A stretch of DNA of 51,425 bases from RGIG6178 sp045612885 (GTDB taxonomy: Bacteria > Bacillota_I > Bacilli_A > RFN20 > DUOF01): the NCBI GenBank assembly GCA_045612885.1, contig JAZKZZ010000037.1, positions 1 to 51,425 on the forward strand. Direction: 5' to 3'. This document shows, piece after piece, positions 15,066-23,638 of this stretch (its first letter is position 1; every line of letters starts with the position of its first letter). The position numbers and the translations under genes are program-made. The notes under the pieces were generated by a model. That model had not been told where the DNA came from and did no database searches. It saw only the letters and a program-made list of their open reading frames with translations.

Positions 15066-15589
15066 TATAAGCCCTCCTTAGTTAGAAATTCGATTACTCT
15101 ATCAACATCTTTAGTGTGTAGTTTTATTTTAGAATACTTACTAACAGATGCTTTTTTCACCAATGCATCTTCATTGTTGCTATTTTCGTTTAACCCATTA
15201 TAAATAACAATTAAGTTTTTTATCTTCGAAGTATGTAATTTAACAAAGAACTCTCTATTTACTTCTCCAAAATAAACAGGCATAACAAAAATAGTATACT
15301 CATATTTTTTATAGTCTTCATCATCTTTGTTTAATGTTGTGATTTTATAACCATAGCCTTTCTTGACTAAATAATTTTTAATAAGTTCTTTTATTTTAAA
15401 AGTTGTTTTACGCCTTGATGGTTGATAAACAATTAATACGTTATGTTTGTCTTTTAAATCAATTTCTTCTTTCTTTTTATATAATTTAAGATTGATTTTA
15501 CCCATTTTGAAAATCAATACAAAATAGACAATAGTCAACAAGATTACTAAAACTAATATAATACCTAAAATTAACATAATATACTTCAT
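15065..15589 (-). CDS. Membrane-anchored flavodoxin-like protein
   Basis: A 174-residue protein with one N-terminal hydrophobic helix (residues 4-28), then a soluble alpha/beta domain that begins with a strand-loop NVLIVYQPSRRKTTFKI (~50-66). It continues with VMPVYFGEVNREF (~103) and NLIVIYNGLNE (~126), the pattern of a flavodoxin fold. The FMN phosphate loop is atypical (PSRRKT), so flavin binding is uncertain. It is the first gene of the ECF-truA operon, which suggests but does not show a link to transport of a redox cofactor. Confidence 0.6.
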   Translation of the reverse strand: MKYIMLILGIILVLVILLTIVYFVLIFKMGKINLKLYKKKEEIDLKDKHNVLIVYQPSRRKTTFKIKELIKNYLVKKGYGYKITTLNKDDEDYKKYEYTIFVMPVYFGEVNREFFVKLHTSKIKNLIVIYNGLNENSNNEDALVKKASVSKYSKIKLHTKDVDRVIEFLTKEGL

Positions 15590-15667
15590 TACATCACCAC
15601 TATTATATTTTAATATAAAAATGCAACTAATTCCATAAAACGTGGTAAAATACTACTAGGTGATAAC

Positions 15668-16693
15668 ATGCAAAATTTGATAAATGAAAAAGATGATTTA
15701 TTAGATGAATTCGGAAATTTAAAGCATAAAGGATATGCAACAAGTTTGATTTTAGACTATGATAGAAATAAAATTAAAGCTAACAAATCACGCATTAAAG
15801 AATGGGATTACTACCTAGTATATAATAAAGATTATGCAATAGCTTTAACTATTGATGATAATTATTATATGGGATTAGTAAGTGCATCGTTTATAAACTT
15901 AAAAGAAAAATGGGAGAAAACTATCTCTCCAATGTATTTTTTACCAAAAGGAAAAGTTAATTTACCTCCATCATCAAAAGAAGGAGACGCAATAAAAGAA
16001 GGAAAAAATTATTCATTCAAATTTATAAACAAAAAAAACACTCGTGTTTTAGAGTGTAGGATCGATAACTTTTTAAATAATAAACCATATATAATTAACT
16101 TTGAATTAACAAATGAACCAAAAGAGTCTATGGTGATAGCAACTCCATTTAATAAAGACAAACACTTCTATTATAATCAGAAGATTGTAGGTTTTAAAGC
16201 TAAAGGATATGTAACTATAAACGATGAAAGAATAGAATTTAACGACGATACCTATGCTCTTCTTGATTGGGGACGTGGCGTATGGACTTATAGTAATACT
16301 TGGTATTGGGGATCAGGAGTTAGAAAAGTTAGCGATGATCTTATAGGATTTAATTTAGGATATGGTTTTGGAGACACCTCTAATGCCAGTGAAAATATGC
16401 TATTTATAAATGGAAAAAGTATAAAAATTGATAAGATCACATTTAATATTCCTAAAAATAAAAAAGGAAAAGATGATTATCTTTCTCCTTGGGAAATTGT
16501 TTCAAATGATGGAATTATCAATTGGATTTTCACTCCAATCATTGATAGACATTCTAACGCTAATGTTCTAATAATACAAAGCAATCAGCATCAAGTGTTT
16601 GGAACTGTACATGGTAGTATAAAACTGGAAGATAAAGTGATTGAAATAAAAGATTTTACGTGTTTCTTTGAAAAGGTTGTTAATCGCTGGTAA
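15668..16693 (+). CDS. DUF2804 family protein
   Basis: A 341-residue soluble protein. The family hallmark is the aromatic block LLDWGRGVWTYSNTWYWGSG (~199-218), followed by GFNLGYGFGD (~228). The N-terminal LLDEFGNLKHKGYA is also typical. DUF2804 members are beta-rich and of unknown function, found in gut Firmicutes and other bacteria. The start ATG follows AGGTGAT. It is transcribed divergently from the ECF operon and its last 14 bases overlap the convergent membrane-protein gene. Confidence 0.85.
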   Translation: MQNLINEKDDLLDEFGNLKHKGYATSLILDYDRNKIKANKSRIKEWDYYLVYNKDYAIALTIDDNYYMGLVSASFINLKEKWEKTISPMYFLPKGKVNLPPSSKEGDAIKEGKNYSFKFINKKNTRVLECRIDNFLNNKPYIINFELTNEPKESMVIATPFNKDKHFYYNQKIVGFKAKGYVTINDERIEFNDDTYALLDWGRGVWTYSNTWYWGSGVRKVSDDLIGFNLGYGFGDTSNASENMLFINGKSIKIDKITFNIPKNKKGKDDYLSPWEIVSNDGIINWIFTPIIDRHSNANVLIIQSNQHQVFGTVHGSIKLEDKVIEIKDFTCFFEKVVNRW

Positions 16694-17156
16694 TTTTAGT
16701 ATCAATGAATTTTATAATAGGATTGGCGAAGGTTAATCCTATTTTTTCATTTATTTTAAAGATTGCATTAACTATTTTATTATTAGAACAATTCTTTAGT
16801 ATTTCGACAACATAAGCACAAATTAAATAAAAACATACTATACCACTTATTGTAACAAAGACTCCTCTTAATAAGTGAGTTACAATAAATATCGAGCATA
16901 TTATGTTTAATCCTTCTACTATTACTAAATATCCAATCATTCTTTTTAGAGTATCTTTAAACTGCAAATTGTTATTTTCACTAACATAAAAAACTATAAA
17001 CAAACTTACAAACAATAAGCACCTAAGCAAATAAACTATGAAATTTAAAATCCCATTAACATAAAATCCATTTGATAAAAATGATAGTATTATTCCTAAA
17101 ATTGAAACAATTATTACTGATAATTTTAACTCTAAATTAAAAATTGTTTTATTCAT
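16680..17156 (-). CDS. Four-TM hypothetical membrane protein
   Basis: A 158-residue, very hydrophobic protein with four predicted helices (about 12-30, 36-56, 70-92, 95-118), then a short amphipathic tail (NAIFKINEKIGLTFANP). No family is recognised. The start ATG follows AAGGAGGAAGCAG. Its 3' end overlaps the convergent DUF2804 gene by 14 bases. Confidence 0.7.
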   Translation of the reverse strand: MNKTIFNLELKLSVIIVSILGIILSFLSNGFYVNGILNFIVYLLRCLLFVSLFIVFYVSENNNLQFKDTLKRMIGYLVIVEGLNIICSIFIVTHLLRGVFVTISGIVCFYLICAYVVEILKNCSNNKIVNAIFKINEKIGLTFANPIIKFIDTKITSD

Positions 17157-17229
17157 CTGCTTCCTCCTTATTAAATTTTACTTATTAATGTTATAATTTA
17201 TTCATAAAATATGATTGTGAGGTATGATT

Positions 17230-18354
17230 ATGAAATTTAAAAAATTTTTAAGTTCACTTATATTTATTGTCGCTTTCTCAATATCGGGATGTGAAATTAA
17301 TTTATATCGTCCTGATAATGAAGTTGCTAATCAAGAAATAGTTACTCAAGATACGATTCATAAAATTAATCCTTCTAACTACAATGGAACTATAAATTAT
17401 GCTCCTAATAATCAACAAGAATTAACAAATGAAGAAATATATATAAAAGGGTTAAACTCTACTGTATATATAATAGCATCTTCTTTTGATACCCAAAGTC
17501 TAGGTAGTGGGGTATTCTTTAGCGAAGATAGCAATGACGATGGTTATGCCTATTTATTCACTAATGCTCATGTAGTAAAAAATGCAATAAGTATTGAAAT
17601 TGTTTATTCTAACTATAAAAGAGATACTGCTACACTAGTTGGTTATCATCTTTTTGAAGATATAGCTGTTTTAAAAGTGAGAAAAAACGATAATTATAAA
17701 ATTCCCACTATACAAACTAGTGATAATTTAGAAGTAGCAAGTAGGGTTGTAACAATTGGTACTCCATTATCTACAGATTATAGTTTTTCTTCTACAAGTG
17801 GAGTTCTATCAAAAATAAATTCTCCTATTAATTCAGCAATTGATCCTACATATACTTTATTACTACTTCAAATTGATGCAACACTGAATTCTGGTAATAG
17901 CGGTGGTCCTTTATTTGATAAATATGGGAACTTAATAGGTATTAATACAATGAAATTATTATACGACGATAAACTAACCCCTGTAGATGATTTTAACTTT
18001 TCTATTCCTATGGAAAGAACCATTTTTATTGCAAATCAAATATTTGAAAATATTAAGTTTAATAAAGGTACTTTAGGTGTAACTATCATAGATATAATTG
18101 ATTTACCCATTGCAGATAGAACAACGAAAAAAATCACACTAGATTATGGCTTATATGTAGAAGAAGTAGCCATTGAAAGTGCCAGTTATAATATAATTCA
18201 ATCAAATGATATAATTGTAAAAATTAATAATATAGAATTTAAAAATAAAGCTCAATTTCAAAAAGAGTTATTGAAGCACGCAACAGGCGAAACAATTGAG
18301 TTAACTGTATATAGAAATAATGAATATAAAACTATTAATATAACTCTAAAATAA
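17230..18354 (+). CDS. HtrA/DegP-type serine protease lipoprotein with PDZ domain
   Basis: A 374-residue trypsin-like S1C protease. The N-terminal signal ends in a lipobox SISGC, so it is predicted to be lipid-anchored outside the membrane rather than TM-anchored like Bacillus HtrA. The catalytic triad is present: His in TNAHVV (~115), Asp in FEDIAVLKV and Ser in NSGNSGGPL (~220). One C-terminal PDZ domain (~270-370) includes GTLGVTI and an IIQSNDIIVKINN turn. It likely degrades or refolds misfolded exported proteins. ATG 17230 is preferred over 17224 for spacing from GAGGT. It overlaps the convergent gene by 20 bases. Confidence 0.9.
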   Translation: MKFKKFLSSLIFIVAFSISGCEINLYRPDNEVANQEIVTQDTIHKINPSNYNGTINYAPNNQQELTNEEIYIKGLNSTVYIIASSFDTQSLGSGVFFSEDSNDDGYAYLFTNAHVVKNAISIEIVYSNYKRDTATLVGYHLFEDIAVLKVRKNDNYKIPTIQTSDNLEVASRVVTIGTPLSTDYSFSSTSGVLSKINSPINSAIDPTYTLLLLQIDATLNSGNSGGPLFDKYGNLIGINTMKLLYDDKLTPVDDFNFSIPMERTIFIANQIFENIKFNKGTLGVTIIDIIDLPIADRTTKKITLDYGLYVEEVAIESASYNIIQSNDIIVKINNIEFKNKAQFQKELLKHATGETIELTVYRNNEYKTINITLK

Positions 18355-18703
18355 TTTTATATTGTCCCTTAAAAGTGTCAAAATTCATTTCATATTCTAA
18401 TACTATTTTATTATTTGATATATTTAATATTTGAGTATTAATTGTATTATGAATTTCATAATCGCCAATATTAATACAACACTCAGTAACCTCATTTAAT
18501 TTAAAGATATACTTTGAAGAATTAACTTCAACTTTAAGTATATCTTTTTTTATTATAAATTTATAATTGTTATCATGTTTAAAATAATAGATGATTTCAT
18601 CATCTTCTTCTTTCTTATAACCTTTAGAATCAAATTCTAATGTTTCCTTGTTATTATCAATAAAAGAAAGTGAATAAAAATGAAAATTACACAAATTAGT
18701 CAT
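18335..18703 (-). CDS. Small beta-rich hypothetical protein (possibly DUF1934/YwiB-like)
   Basis: A 122-residue, strand-rich protein with alternating hydrophobic and polar residues and a C-terminal IVLEYEMNFDTFKGQYKIIL. That end resembles the last strands of DUF1934 (YwiB) lipocalin-like proteins; the match is weak and length alone fits. There is no signal peptide. The start is ATG 18703 behind GAGGTGTG. Convergent with htrA and divergent from the PBP gene. Confidence 0.55.
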   Translation of the reverse strand: MTNLCNFHFYSLSFIDNNKETLEFDSKGYKKEEDDEIIYYFKHDNNYKFIIKKDILKVEVNSSKYIFKLNEVTECCINIGDYEIHNTINTQILNISNNKIVLEYEMNFDTFKGQYKIILELY

Positions 18704-18765
18704 GTTCACACCTCAAAAATAGTATATAAAAAAACTTACTTACCATACTAGTATTGGTGATAAAA

Positions 18766-20472
18766 TTGAAAAAAATTGCCCTTTCATTAATTATATCTAT
18801 ACTTATTACTTCGTTAGCTTTATTAAATATACCTACTCCTACCATATACAAACATAATTATATTGAATTTTATGATGTTAATAATGATTTGATAGATAGT
18901 GAAATAAATAATAAAAAAGGAGAATATGTTTATTTAAGTGAATTAAATGAAGACACTATCAATTCCTTCATCTCTTTTGAAGATAAAAATTTTTACAATC
19001 ACAAGGGATTTGATTTCTTACGTATTCTTAAATCATTATTTAAAAATATTATTACCCTTTCCTTTAATCAAGGAGCCTCTACTATAACTCAACAATACGC
19101 TAGGACAATCTTTCTTTCTAATAAAAAAAGTATTACAAGAAAAGTAAAAGAAGCATATTACACCATAAAACTTGAAAATAAATACACTAAAAACCAAATT
19201 CTTGAAGGATATTTAAATACTATTTACTTGGGGCATGGATGTTATGGGATTGATGCCGCAAGTAGATACTATTTTAATAAATCCGCTAAAGATTTAAATC
19301 TTCAAGAATCTGCAACTCTTGCCTCGTTAGCTTCCTCTCCTAGCAATAGTTCCCCATTTGTTAATTATAAAAAGTCAAAAGAAAGAAAAGAATTGGTATT
19401 AAAAGCTATGAAAGATGAAAAATATATCTCACTTTTTACATATAAAGATTCACTTAATCAAGACATTATTCTTTCTAATAATCATGAAATAGAAACTAAC
19501 ATAAACTATTATCTAGATAAAGTAAAAGAAGAAATTGCTTCATTAAACATTTCTTTAAGCAAAGGAATAAAAGTATATACAAATATAAACATGGATATTT
19601 ACTCTATTTCTCAATCGTTAATTAATAAATATACTTCGTTTAACAATCAAATATCATTAATAATTTTAGACAATGATTCACATAAAGTACTAGTAGACAT
19701 TGGCGGATATGAATATAAAAAAAGCAGTTACAATCGCAGTTTATATTCAAAACGCCAAATAGGATCCACTATAAAAACTTTTCTATATTCCTTTGCACTA
19801 GAAAATAATTTTGATTTAAATACTAAATTAACAAGTGAACCTACAACATTCAAGATAAAAGATTATGGTGAATACTCACCTTCTAATTCTAATAATAAAT
19901 ACGCTTATAGACAAATTGATATGAAAGAAGCATATGCAGTATCTGATAATATTTATGCTATAAAAACATTGTTACTATTGGGAAGTGACAATTTTATAAA
20001 ATATCTAAAGAAATTCAATCTTAATATAGAAGAAAATGTACCTAGTATTGCTTTGGGTACAGCATCTTGTTCTTTATTTGATTTAGTGAATGCATATAGT
20101 GTATATGCTAATGATGGATATTATTATAAATATGGTTTTATAAATAAAATAGAGGATTCTTTTAATAAAAATTTGTATACTAATTCTATAGAAAAAAAAC
20201 AAATTTTAAACAAAGATATTGTGGAAAAAACAAAAATCTTAATGTCTACTCCTTTCATTAATAATAACTATTATACTACTTCTACGCTTTCTAATTATAA
20301 CATCTATAATTATTATGGAAAAAGCGGTTCCACGCCAACAGACTCTTATCTTATATTATTAAATGATAAATATACAATTGGAGTATGGTTAGGTACAGAT
20401 AGTAACGAAGAACTTTATGACTATACTACTACTAAATATTTATTGAAAGATCTGACAGAAAAAATAAAATAG
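18766..20472 (+). CDS. Class A penicillin-binding protein (small, bifunctional)
   Basis: A 568-residue protein with one N-terminal TM helix. The GT51 glycosyltransferase domain has FEDKNFYNHKGFD with the catalytic Glu, GASTITQQYART and a YLNTIYLGHGCYGIDAASRYYF block. The transpeptidase domain has SxxK in GSTIK, SDN and KSGS. All catalytic motifs are present, but it is shorter than Bacillus PBP1 and lacks C-terminal extensions. It polymerises and crosslinks peptidoglycan, showing the organism has a wall. I choose the TTG start at 18766 because GGTGAT precedes it, as for several ATG starts nearby; a GTG or TTG 9-12 bases earlier is possible. Confidence 0.9.
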   Translation: MKKIALSLIISILITSLALLNIPTPTIYKHNYIEFYDVNNDLIDSEINNKKGEYVYLSELNEDTINSFISFEDKNFYNHKGFDFLRILKSLFKNIITLSFNQGASTITQQYARTIFLSNKKSITRKVKEAYYTIKLENKYTKNQILEGYLNTIYLGHGCYGIDAASRYYFNKSAKDLNLQESATLASLASSPSNSSPFVNYKKSKERKELVLKAMKDEKYISLFTYKDSLNQDIILSNNHEIETNINYYLDKVKEEIASLNISLSKGIKVYTNINMDIYSISQSLINKYTSFNNQISLIILDNDSHKVLVDIGGYEYKKSSYNRSLYSKRQIGSTIKTFLYSFALENNFDLNTKLTSEPTTFKIKDYGEYSPSNSNNKYAYRQIDMKEAYAVSDNIYAIKTLLLLGSDNFIKYLKKFNLNIEENVPSIALGTASCSLFDLVNAYSVYANDGYYYKYGFINKIEDSFNKNLYTNSIEKKQILNKDIVEKTKILMSTPFINNNYYTTSTLSNYNIYNYYGKSGSTPTDSYLILLNDKYTIGVWLGTDSNEELYDYTTTKYLLKDLTEKIK

Positions 20473-20497
20473 CACCGAAGTGCTATTTATTTTTTTA
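20467..20497 (+). terminator. Terminator of the PBP gene
   Basis: AAATAGCAC-CGAA-GTGCTATTT followed by a T-rich tract on the plus strand, overlapping the stop codon. It may also slow the convergent surface-protein transcript. Confidence 0.8.
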
Positions 20498-20512
20498 TTT
20501 TGTTTTTTATTA

Positions 20513-21595
20513 TTAATATAATTTCTTTTTGTAATCAACAATTCTTTGTACGATAACAAGAACTAAAGATAATACTAATACTATCAATAAAGCGATTAAA
20601 ATATATTTACCAACATTTTGATTTAGAGCGTTTGACTCTGGTTTATTAGGATTACTAGGACTAGTAGGACTATTTGGTGCAGGAACTACTGTAGAATCAT
20701 CTTTTGTTAAATTTTTAACATATTTTTCACCTGTTAAATTAGTTGCTTGAACATGATAATTCTCGCCTTCTTCAGCAGTAAATGAAAATTCATATTTAAA
20801 CACACCATTTCCTAATTTAGGATCTTCTTCTATTGATTTTAAAACTTCAACGCCTGTTCCTGAACTTTTATATTTAGTTTCAAAATCATATCCACTTGAT
20901 AAATCTTGACTTGTATGGAAATATTTCACGTTAGTAATTGGAGTCGCTGATTTTACTGTAATCTTTGTAACCCCATCAACTACTTCCTTATCCATAGTGG
21001 TAGCAGGCATATCTTCTTCAAATACAACCATAAATATTTCAGTATCATAAACTTTTTCTTCTACTTTTATTAGCCACGCACCAAGTTTTTGAGAAACATA
21101 GTTAACCATAACAAAATATGTAGAGTTGATTCCATAAAAACTCTCAAGAGAAGCAAATGATACGTTGTTTGCTTTTGTTTCTCTAGTCTCTGCCAATTTA
21201 GTAAAGTCTAATGTAACACCTTTAGATAAATCCTCTGTTAAATCATAAGCGTTAGCATAATCTACATTATAATTATAATGATGCCAACTAGAACATCCAC
21301 TATTAATATTTAAGTCACCATCACAAGTTACTATAGATAAATAAGCTCTGTAATTAGCAGCTCCAAGCACAGTACCTTCATTTGTATTCTTTGCTTTTAG
21401 AGTAATTTTAGCATCTTCCTTTTTTCCTTGTACATAGTAATAATTTTTACCATCAACTTGATATTTATAATTGTATCCAGCAATTGTAGTATTATCTAAT
21501 TTGCCTGCAGCAGCCTTAACTGATAATCCTCCAGCAAATAAGAATGCTATAGCACATACAAAAGTGAATAAAGCCTTTTTTAACATATTTTTCAT
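20513..21595 (-). CDS. Surface-anchored protein with signal peptide and C-terminal TM
   Basis: A 360-residue protein. A Sec signal peptide (KKALFTFVCAIAFLFAGGLSVKA) is followed by a beta-rich extracellular region of about 270 residues, a Pro/Ser/Asn linker (SPTSPSNPNKPESN) and a C-terminal TM helix (~328-350) with a basic cytosolic end. It is therefore a single-pass wall-facing protein, not a sortase substrate (no LPxTG). Function unknown. The start is ATG 21595 behind GAGGTGATTGG. It is monocistronic with its own promoter. Confidence 0.8.
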   Translation of the reverse strand: MKNMLKKALFTFVCAIAFLFAGGLSVKAAAGKLDNTTIAGYNYKYQVDGKNYYYVQGKKEDAKITLKAKNTNEGTVLGAANYRAYLSIVTCDGDLNINSGCSSWHHYNYNVDYANAYDLTEDLSKGVTLDFTKLAETRETKANNVSFASLESFYGINSTYFVMVNYVSQKLGAWLIKVEEKVYDTEIFMVVFEEDMPATTMDKEVVDGVTKITVKSATPITNVKYFHTSQDLSSGYDFETKYKSSGTGVEVLKSIEEDPKLGNGVFKYEFSFTAEEGENYHVQATNLTGEKYVKNLTKDDSTVVPAPNSPTSPSNPNKPESNALNQNVGKYILIALLIVLVLSLVLVIVQRIVDYKKKLY

Positions 21596-21619
21596 TCCAA
21601 TCACCTCATAACTACCACT

Positions 21620-21648
21620 AGTATAACATAGTGATATTTCTAAAGCAA
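21620..21648 (-). promoter_or_regulatory. Promoter of the surface-protein gene at 20513-21595
   Basis: Minus strand TTGCTT (21643-21648), 17-base spacer, TATACT (21620-21625), about 25 bases before the start codon. Confidence 0.6.
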
Positions 21649-21697
21649 CATTTTTTTCCTGTGATGAAATAATATAATTTTATGTAATAAAATAATC

Positions 21698-22180
21698 TTA
21701 TTTATTAATGTAGTTTGTATTAATTGCAAAATCATCTTCTCTTGATGTTGACTCGCTTACTTGTACTAAAAGCTTGCTTTCACCGATTACATCTACTGCT
21801 AACCCTTTTTTTACTGTTACAACAAAATTATTATCGTTTATCACTATATTGCTACAACTAGGATATTCTATACAATAAACCTTGTATTCACTGCTCTCTT
21901 TATTGAAATTATTATTATCCATATTAAACTCTTGTCTATATTCTATAGTTTGCTTAAAAACATTAGTATCACTATTATCATTAAGTGAATACCAAATATG
22001 AATATCATATGTCCCATTAGCATATACTTTATCATTTTCTACTAAACTTAAATAATGATGATTAATAATCCAACACCCTACTACTTTACTAGCGTTTTCC
22101 ACAATAGGTAATCTTATCTCATTACTATCTACTATCTTACCTTTACTCACTACTGCTTTTGTTACTATTTCTCTTAACAT
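21698..22180 (-). CDS. CotE-like outer spore-coat protein homologue
   Basis: A 160-residue protein whose first ~90 residues follow the CotE pattern: LREIVTKAVVSKGK, VVGCWIINHHY and GTYDIHIWYSLNDNSDT, with a VFKQTIEY strand. In Bacillus CotE is the morphogenetic protein that assembles the outer spore coat, and the gene order miaB-ymcA-cotE is conserved; here miaB and ymcA lie upstream, separated by two extra genes. The acidic CotE tail is replaced by a short polar end. The start is ATG 22180 behind GGGTGAAAG. Homology is fairly secure; a coat role depends on whether this organism sporulates. Confidence 0.75.
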   Translation of the reverse strand: MLREIVTKAVVSKGKIVDSNEIRLPIVENASKVVGCWIINHHYLSLVENDKVYANGTYDIHIWYSLNDNSDTNVFKQTIEYRQEFNMDNNNFNKESSEYKVYCIEYPSCSNIVINDNNFVVTVKKGLAVDVIGESKLLVQVSESTSREDDFAINTNYINK

Positions 22181-22225
22181 ATCTTTCACCCAGTTAAAAA
22201 TATGTTACACACCCTAAATTAAGAA

Positions 22226-22252
22226 CAAAAAAAGGAAGTTTTAACTTCCTCT
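22226..22252 (-). terminator. Terminator after the PH-domain gene
   Basis: Minus strand AGGAAGTT/AACTTCCT hairpin followed by T7, between the PH-domain gene and the cotE-like gene. Confidence 0.8.
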
Positions 22253-22257
22253 TTATA

Positions 22258-22722
22258 TTAGTCAAAAAATCTTTCGTTATTTTCTCTAACACTAAGATTA
22301 TCAGAGAATACACCTTTTTGTAATGGAGAACCCATTTTAGCAGCACTTACTAAATCATACGTTAAGAATAAATATTTATCTAAGTTATTACCCTTATCAA
22401 TATTTAGTATTAGAACTTCTCTATTAATGAAACGTAATACAATTTCTCCATCTGTATCAAATCCAAGACCTGGAGTTACTATCGAATAAGAAATAACATC
22501 TTTAAACATATAAGAAGTATACTCTACAGATTTACCAGCTGGTCCAATATAGTTTACAACTAAGAAACGTAAATTTGTAAATATTCCTACATCTCTTATA
22601 CCTTGTAAAACGAATGCTATTTTTTCATCTGGTAATAATAATCTATTTACTATTCTAGGAGCTAAACATTCTCCTAATAATTTAACTGAATATGTTGATA
22701 ATTCTTCAATATTGTTAGCCAT
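22258..22722 (-). CDS. Bacterial PH-domain protein (bPH_1 type)
   Basis: A 154-residue protein with the bPH_1 pattern: LLPDEKIAFVLQGIRDVGIFTNLRFLVV (~27-55), a GPAGKSVEYTSYMFKDVISYSI stretch, then GFDTDGEIVLRF (~99). There is no membrane segment. In this family the PH fold forms oligomeric rings, and function is mostly unknown. It is probably co-transcribed with the zinc-ribbon membrane protein just upstream (11-base gap). It starts at ATG behind AGGAGGAATC. Confidence 0.82.
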   Translation of the reverse strand: MANNIEELSTYSVKLLGECLAPRIVNRLLLPDEKIAFVLQGIRDVGIFTNLRFLVVNYIGPAGKSVEYTSYMFKDVISYSIVTPGLGFDTDGEIVLRFINREVLILNIDKGNNLDKYLFLTYDLVSAAKMGSPLQKGVFSDNLSVRENNERFFD

Positions 22723-22733
22723 GCTGATTCCTC

Positions 22734-23180
22734 CTATCTACAACGAACAATGAAATTATGTATTGCAGTAGTCATCTTAGGAAAATCTAAGAATAATGTA
22801 AATAATGTAAGTAGTACTGCAAGTATTAGACATATTTTATATTTAATTTTATAAGCTTTAGTTTTAGTAGCATTAGGATTTTTATACCCCAATAAAACAT
22901 AAAATAATTCATAAGATACTAAAAGTATATTCAAACATAATGAAGATATTGTAAGTGGTGCTGAAAAATCCATGAAAGCAAGTACACAAACAGACATAAT
23001 TAAAGTAGCAATGAACACTAGCCACATTTTGAAATGGCTCTTGGACACTACTGAAATAAGCCACAAAATTGATTTAGGCGACCATTTTTTCTTTCTTAAA
23101 GCCCTACTTTGCTCTGTACCACACATGCCACAGAATGTTTGTCCAGCTTCTAATTCAAATCCACAACGTTGACATATCAT
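22734..23180 (-). CDS. Zinc-ribbon membrane protein
   Basis: A 148-residue protein. An N-terminal zinc ribbon CQRCGFELEAGQTFCGMCG has two CxxC pairs, followed by a basic linker and three hydrophobic helices (~50-70, 75-97, 112-130). Such proteins are common in gut Firmicutes and mostly uncharacterised. The start is ATG 23180, 8 bases behind GAGGGA. It forms a two-gene unit with the PH-domain gene. Confidence 0.75.
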   Translation of the reverse strand: MICQRCGFELEAGQTFCGMCGTEQSRALRKKKWSPKSILWLISVVSKSHFKMWLVFIATLIMSVCVLAFMDFSAPLTISSLCLNILLVSYELFYVLLGYKNPNATKTKAYKIKYKICLILAVLLTLFTLFLDFPKMTTAIHNFIVRCR

Positions 23181-23248
23181 ACTAACATCCCTCACTAACT
23201 AAATTAATTATTACATAATTTAAATATAATTTAAAGTATTTTTTTTAT

Positions 23249-23268
23249 TTAGACACTAAAATGTCTAA
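23249..23268. repeat. Inverted repeat TTAGACA-N6-TGTCTAA
   Basis: A 7-bp perfect inverted repeat with a 6-base gap, in the 161-base space between ymcA and the zinc-ribbon gene. No T tract follows on the minus strand, so it is not an obvious terminator. It could be an operator or an mRNA hairpin. Confidence 0.4.
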
Positions 23269-23341
23269 TTCCTTCCATTTTTATCCAGTTGTTTTTCTTA
23301 TTTTTTGTATTTAAATAAAGAATCATAACAATAACTCACAT

Positions 23342-23638
23342 TTATTTTAAACTTAATATTTCACTAATCTCTAACAAGAACGCTTCTACTTCTCTTTTTA
23401 GAATTTTATATTTTTTTACTCTATAATCACTTTCATACTCTTCTAATAAGGAGTAATACTCACTAGAATCCTTATCTTTATTCTTACATATATCTTTTCT
23501 TAATGAATCTAATCTAATATATAGATCTTGTAATTTTAAATCATTTGCTATTTGTTCTTTGAGTAATAAATATTCTTTAATAGTCTCATTATTTAATAAC
23601 AATTGATTAATTTCTTTTGTTAGACTATTCAACCTCAT
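23342..23638 (-). CDS. YmcA/RicA-like regulatory protein
   Basis: A 98-residue, all-helical protein of the YlbF/YmcA family, with a helical hairpin (EYLLLKEQIANDLKLQDLYIRLDSLRK) and a C-terminal helix. In B. subtilis RicA works with RicF and RicT to direct RNase Y cleavage and affects competence and biofilm genes. It sits directly after miaB with a short overlap, as in Bacillus. RNase Y itself is encoded at 30634-32184. The start is uncertain: ATG 23638 is used, and GTG 23641 or a TTG two codons on are alternatives. Confidence 0.75.
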   Translation of the reverse strand: MRLNSLTKEINQLLLNNETIKEYLLLKEQIANDLKLQDLYIRLDSLRKDICKNKDKDSSEYYSLLEEYESDYRVKKYKILKREVEAFLLEISEILSLK

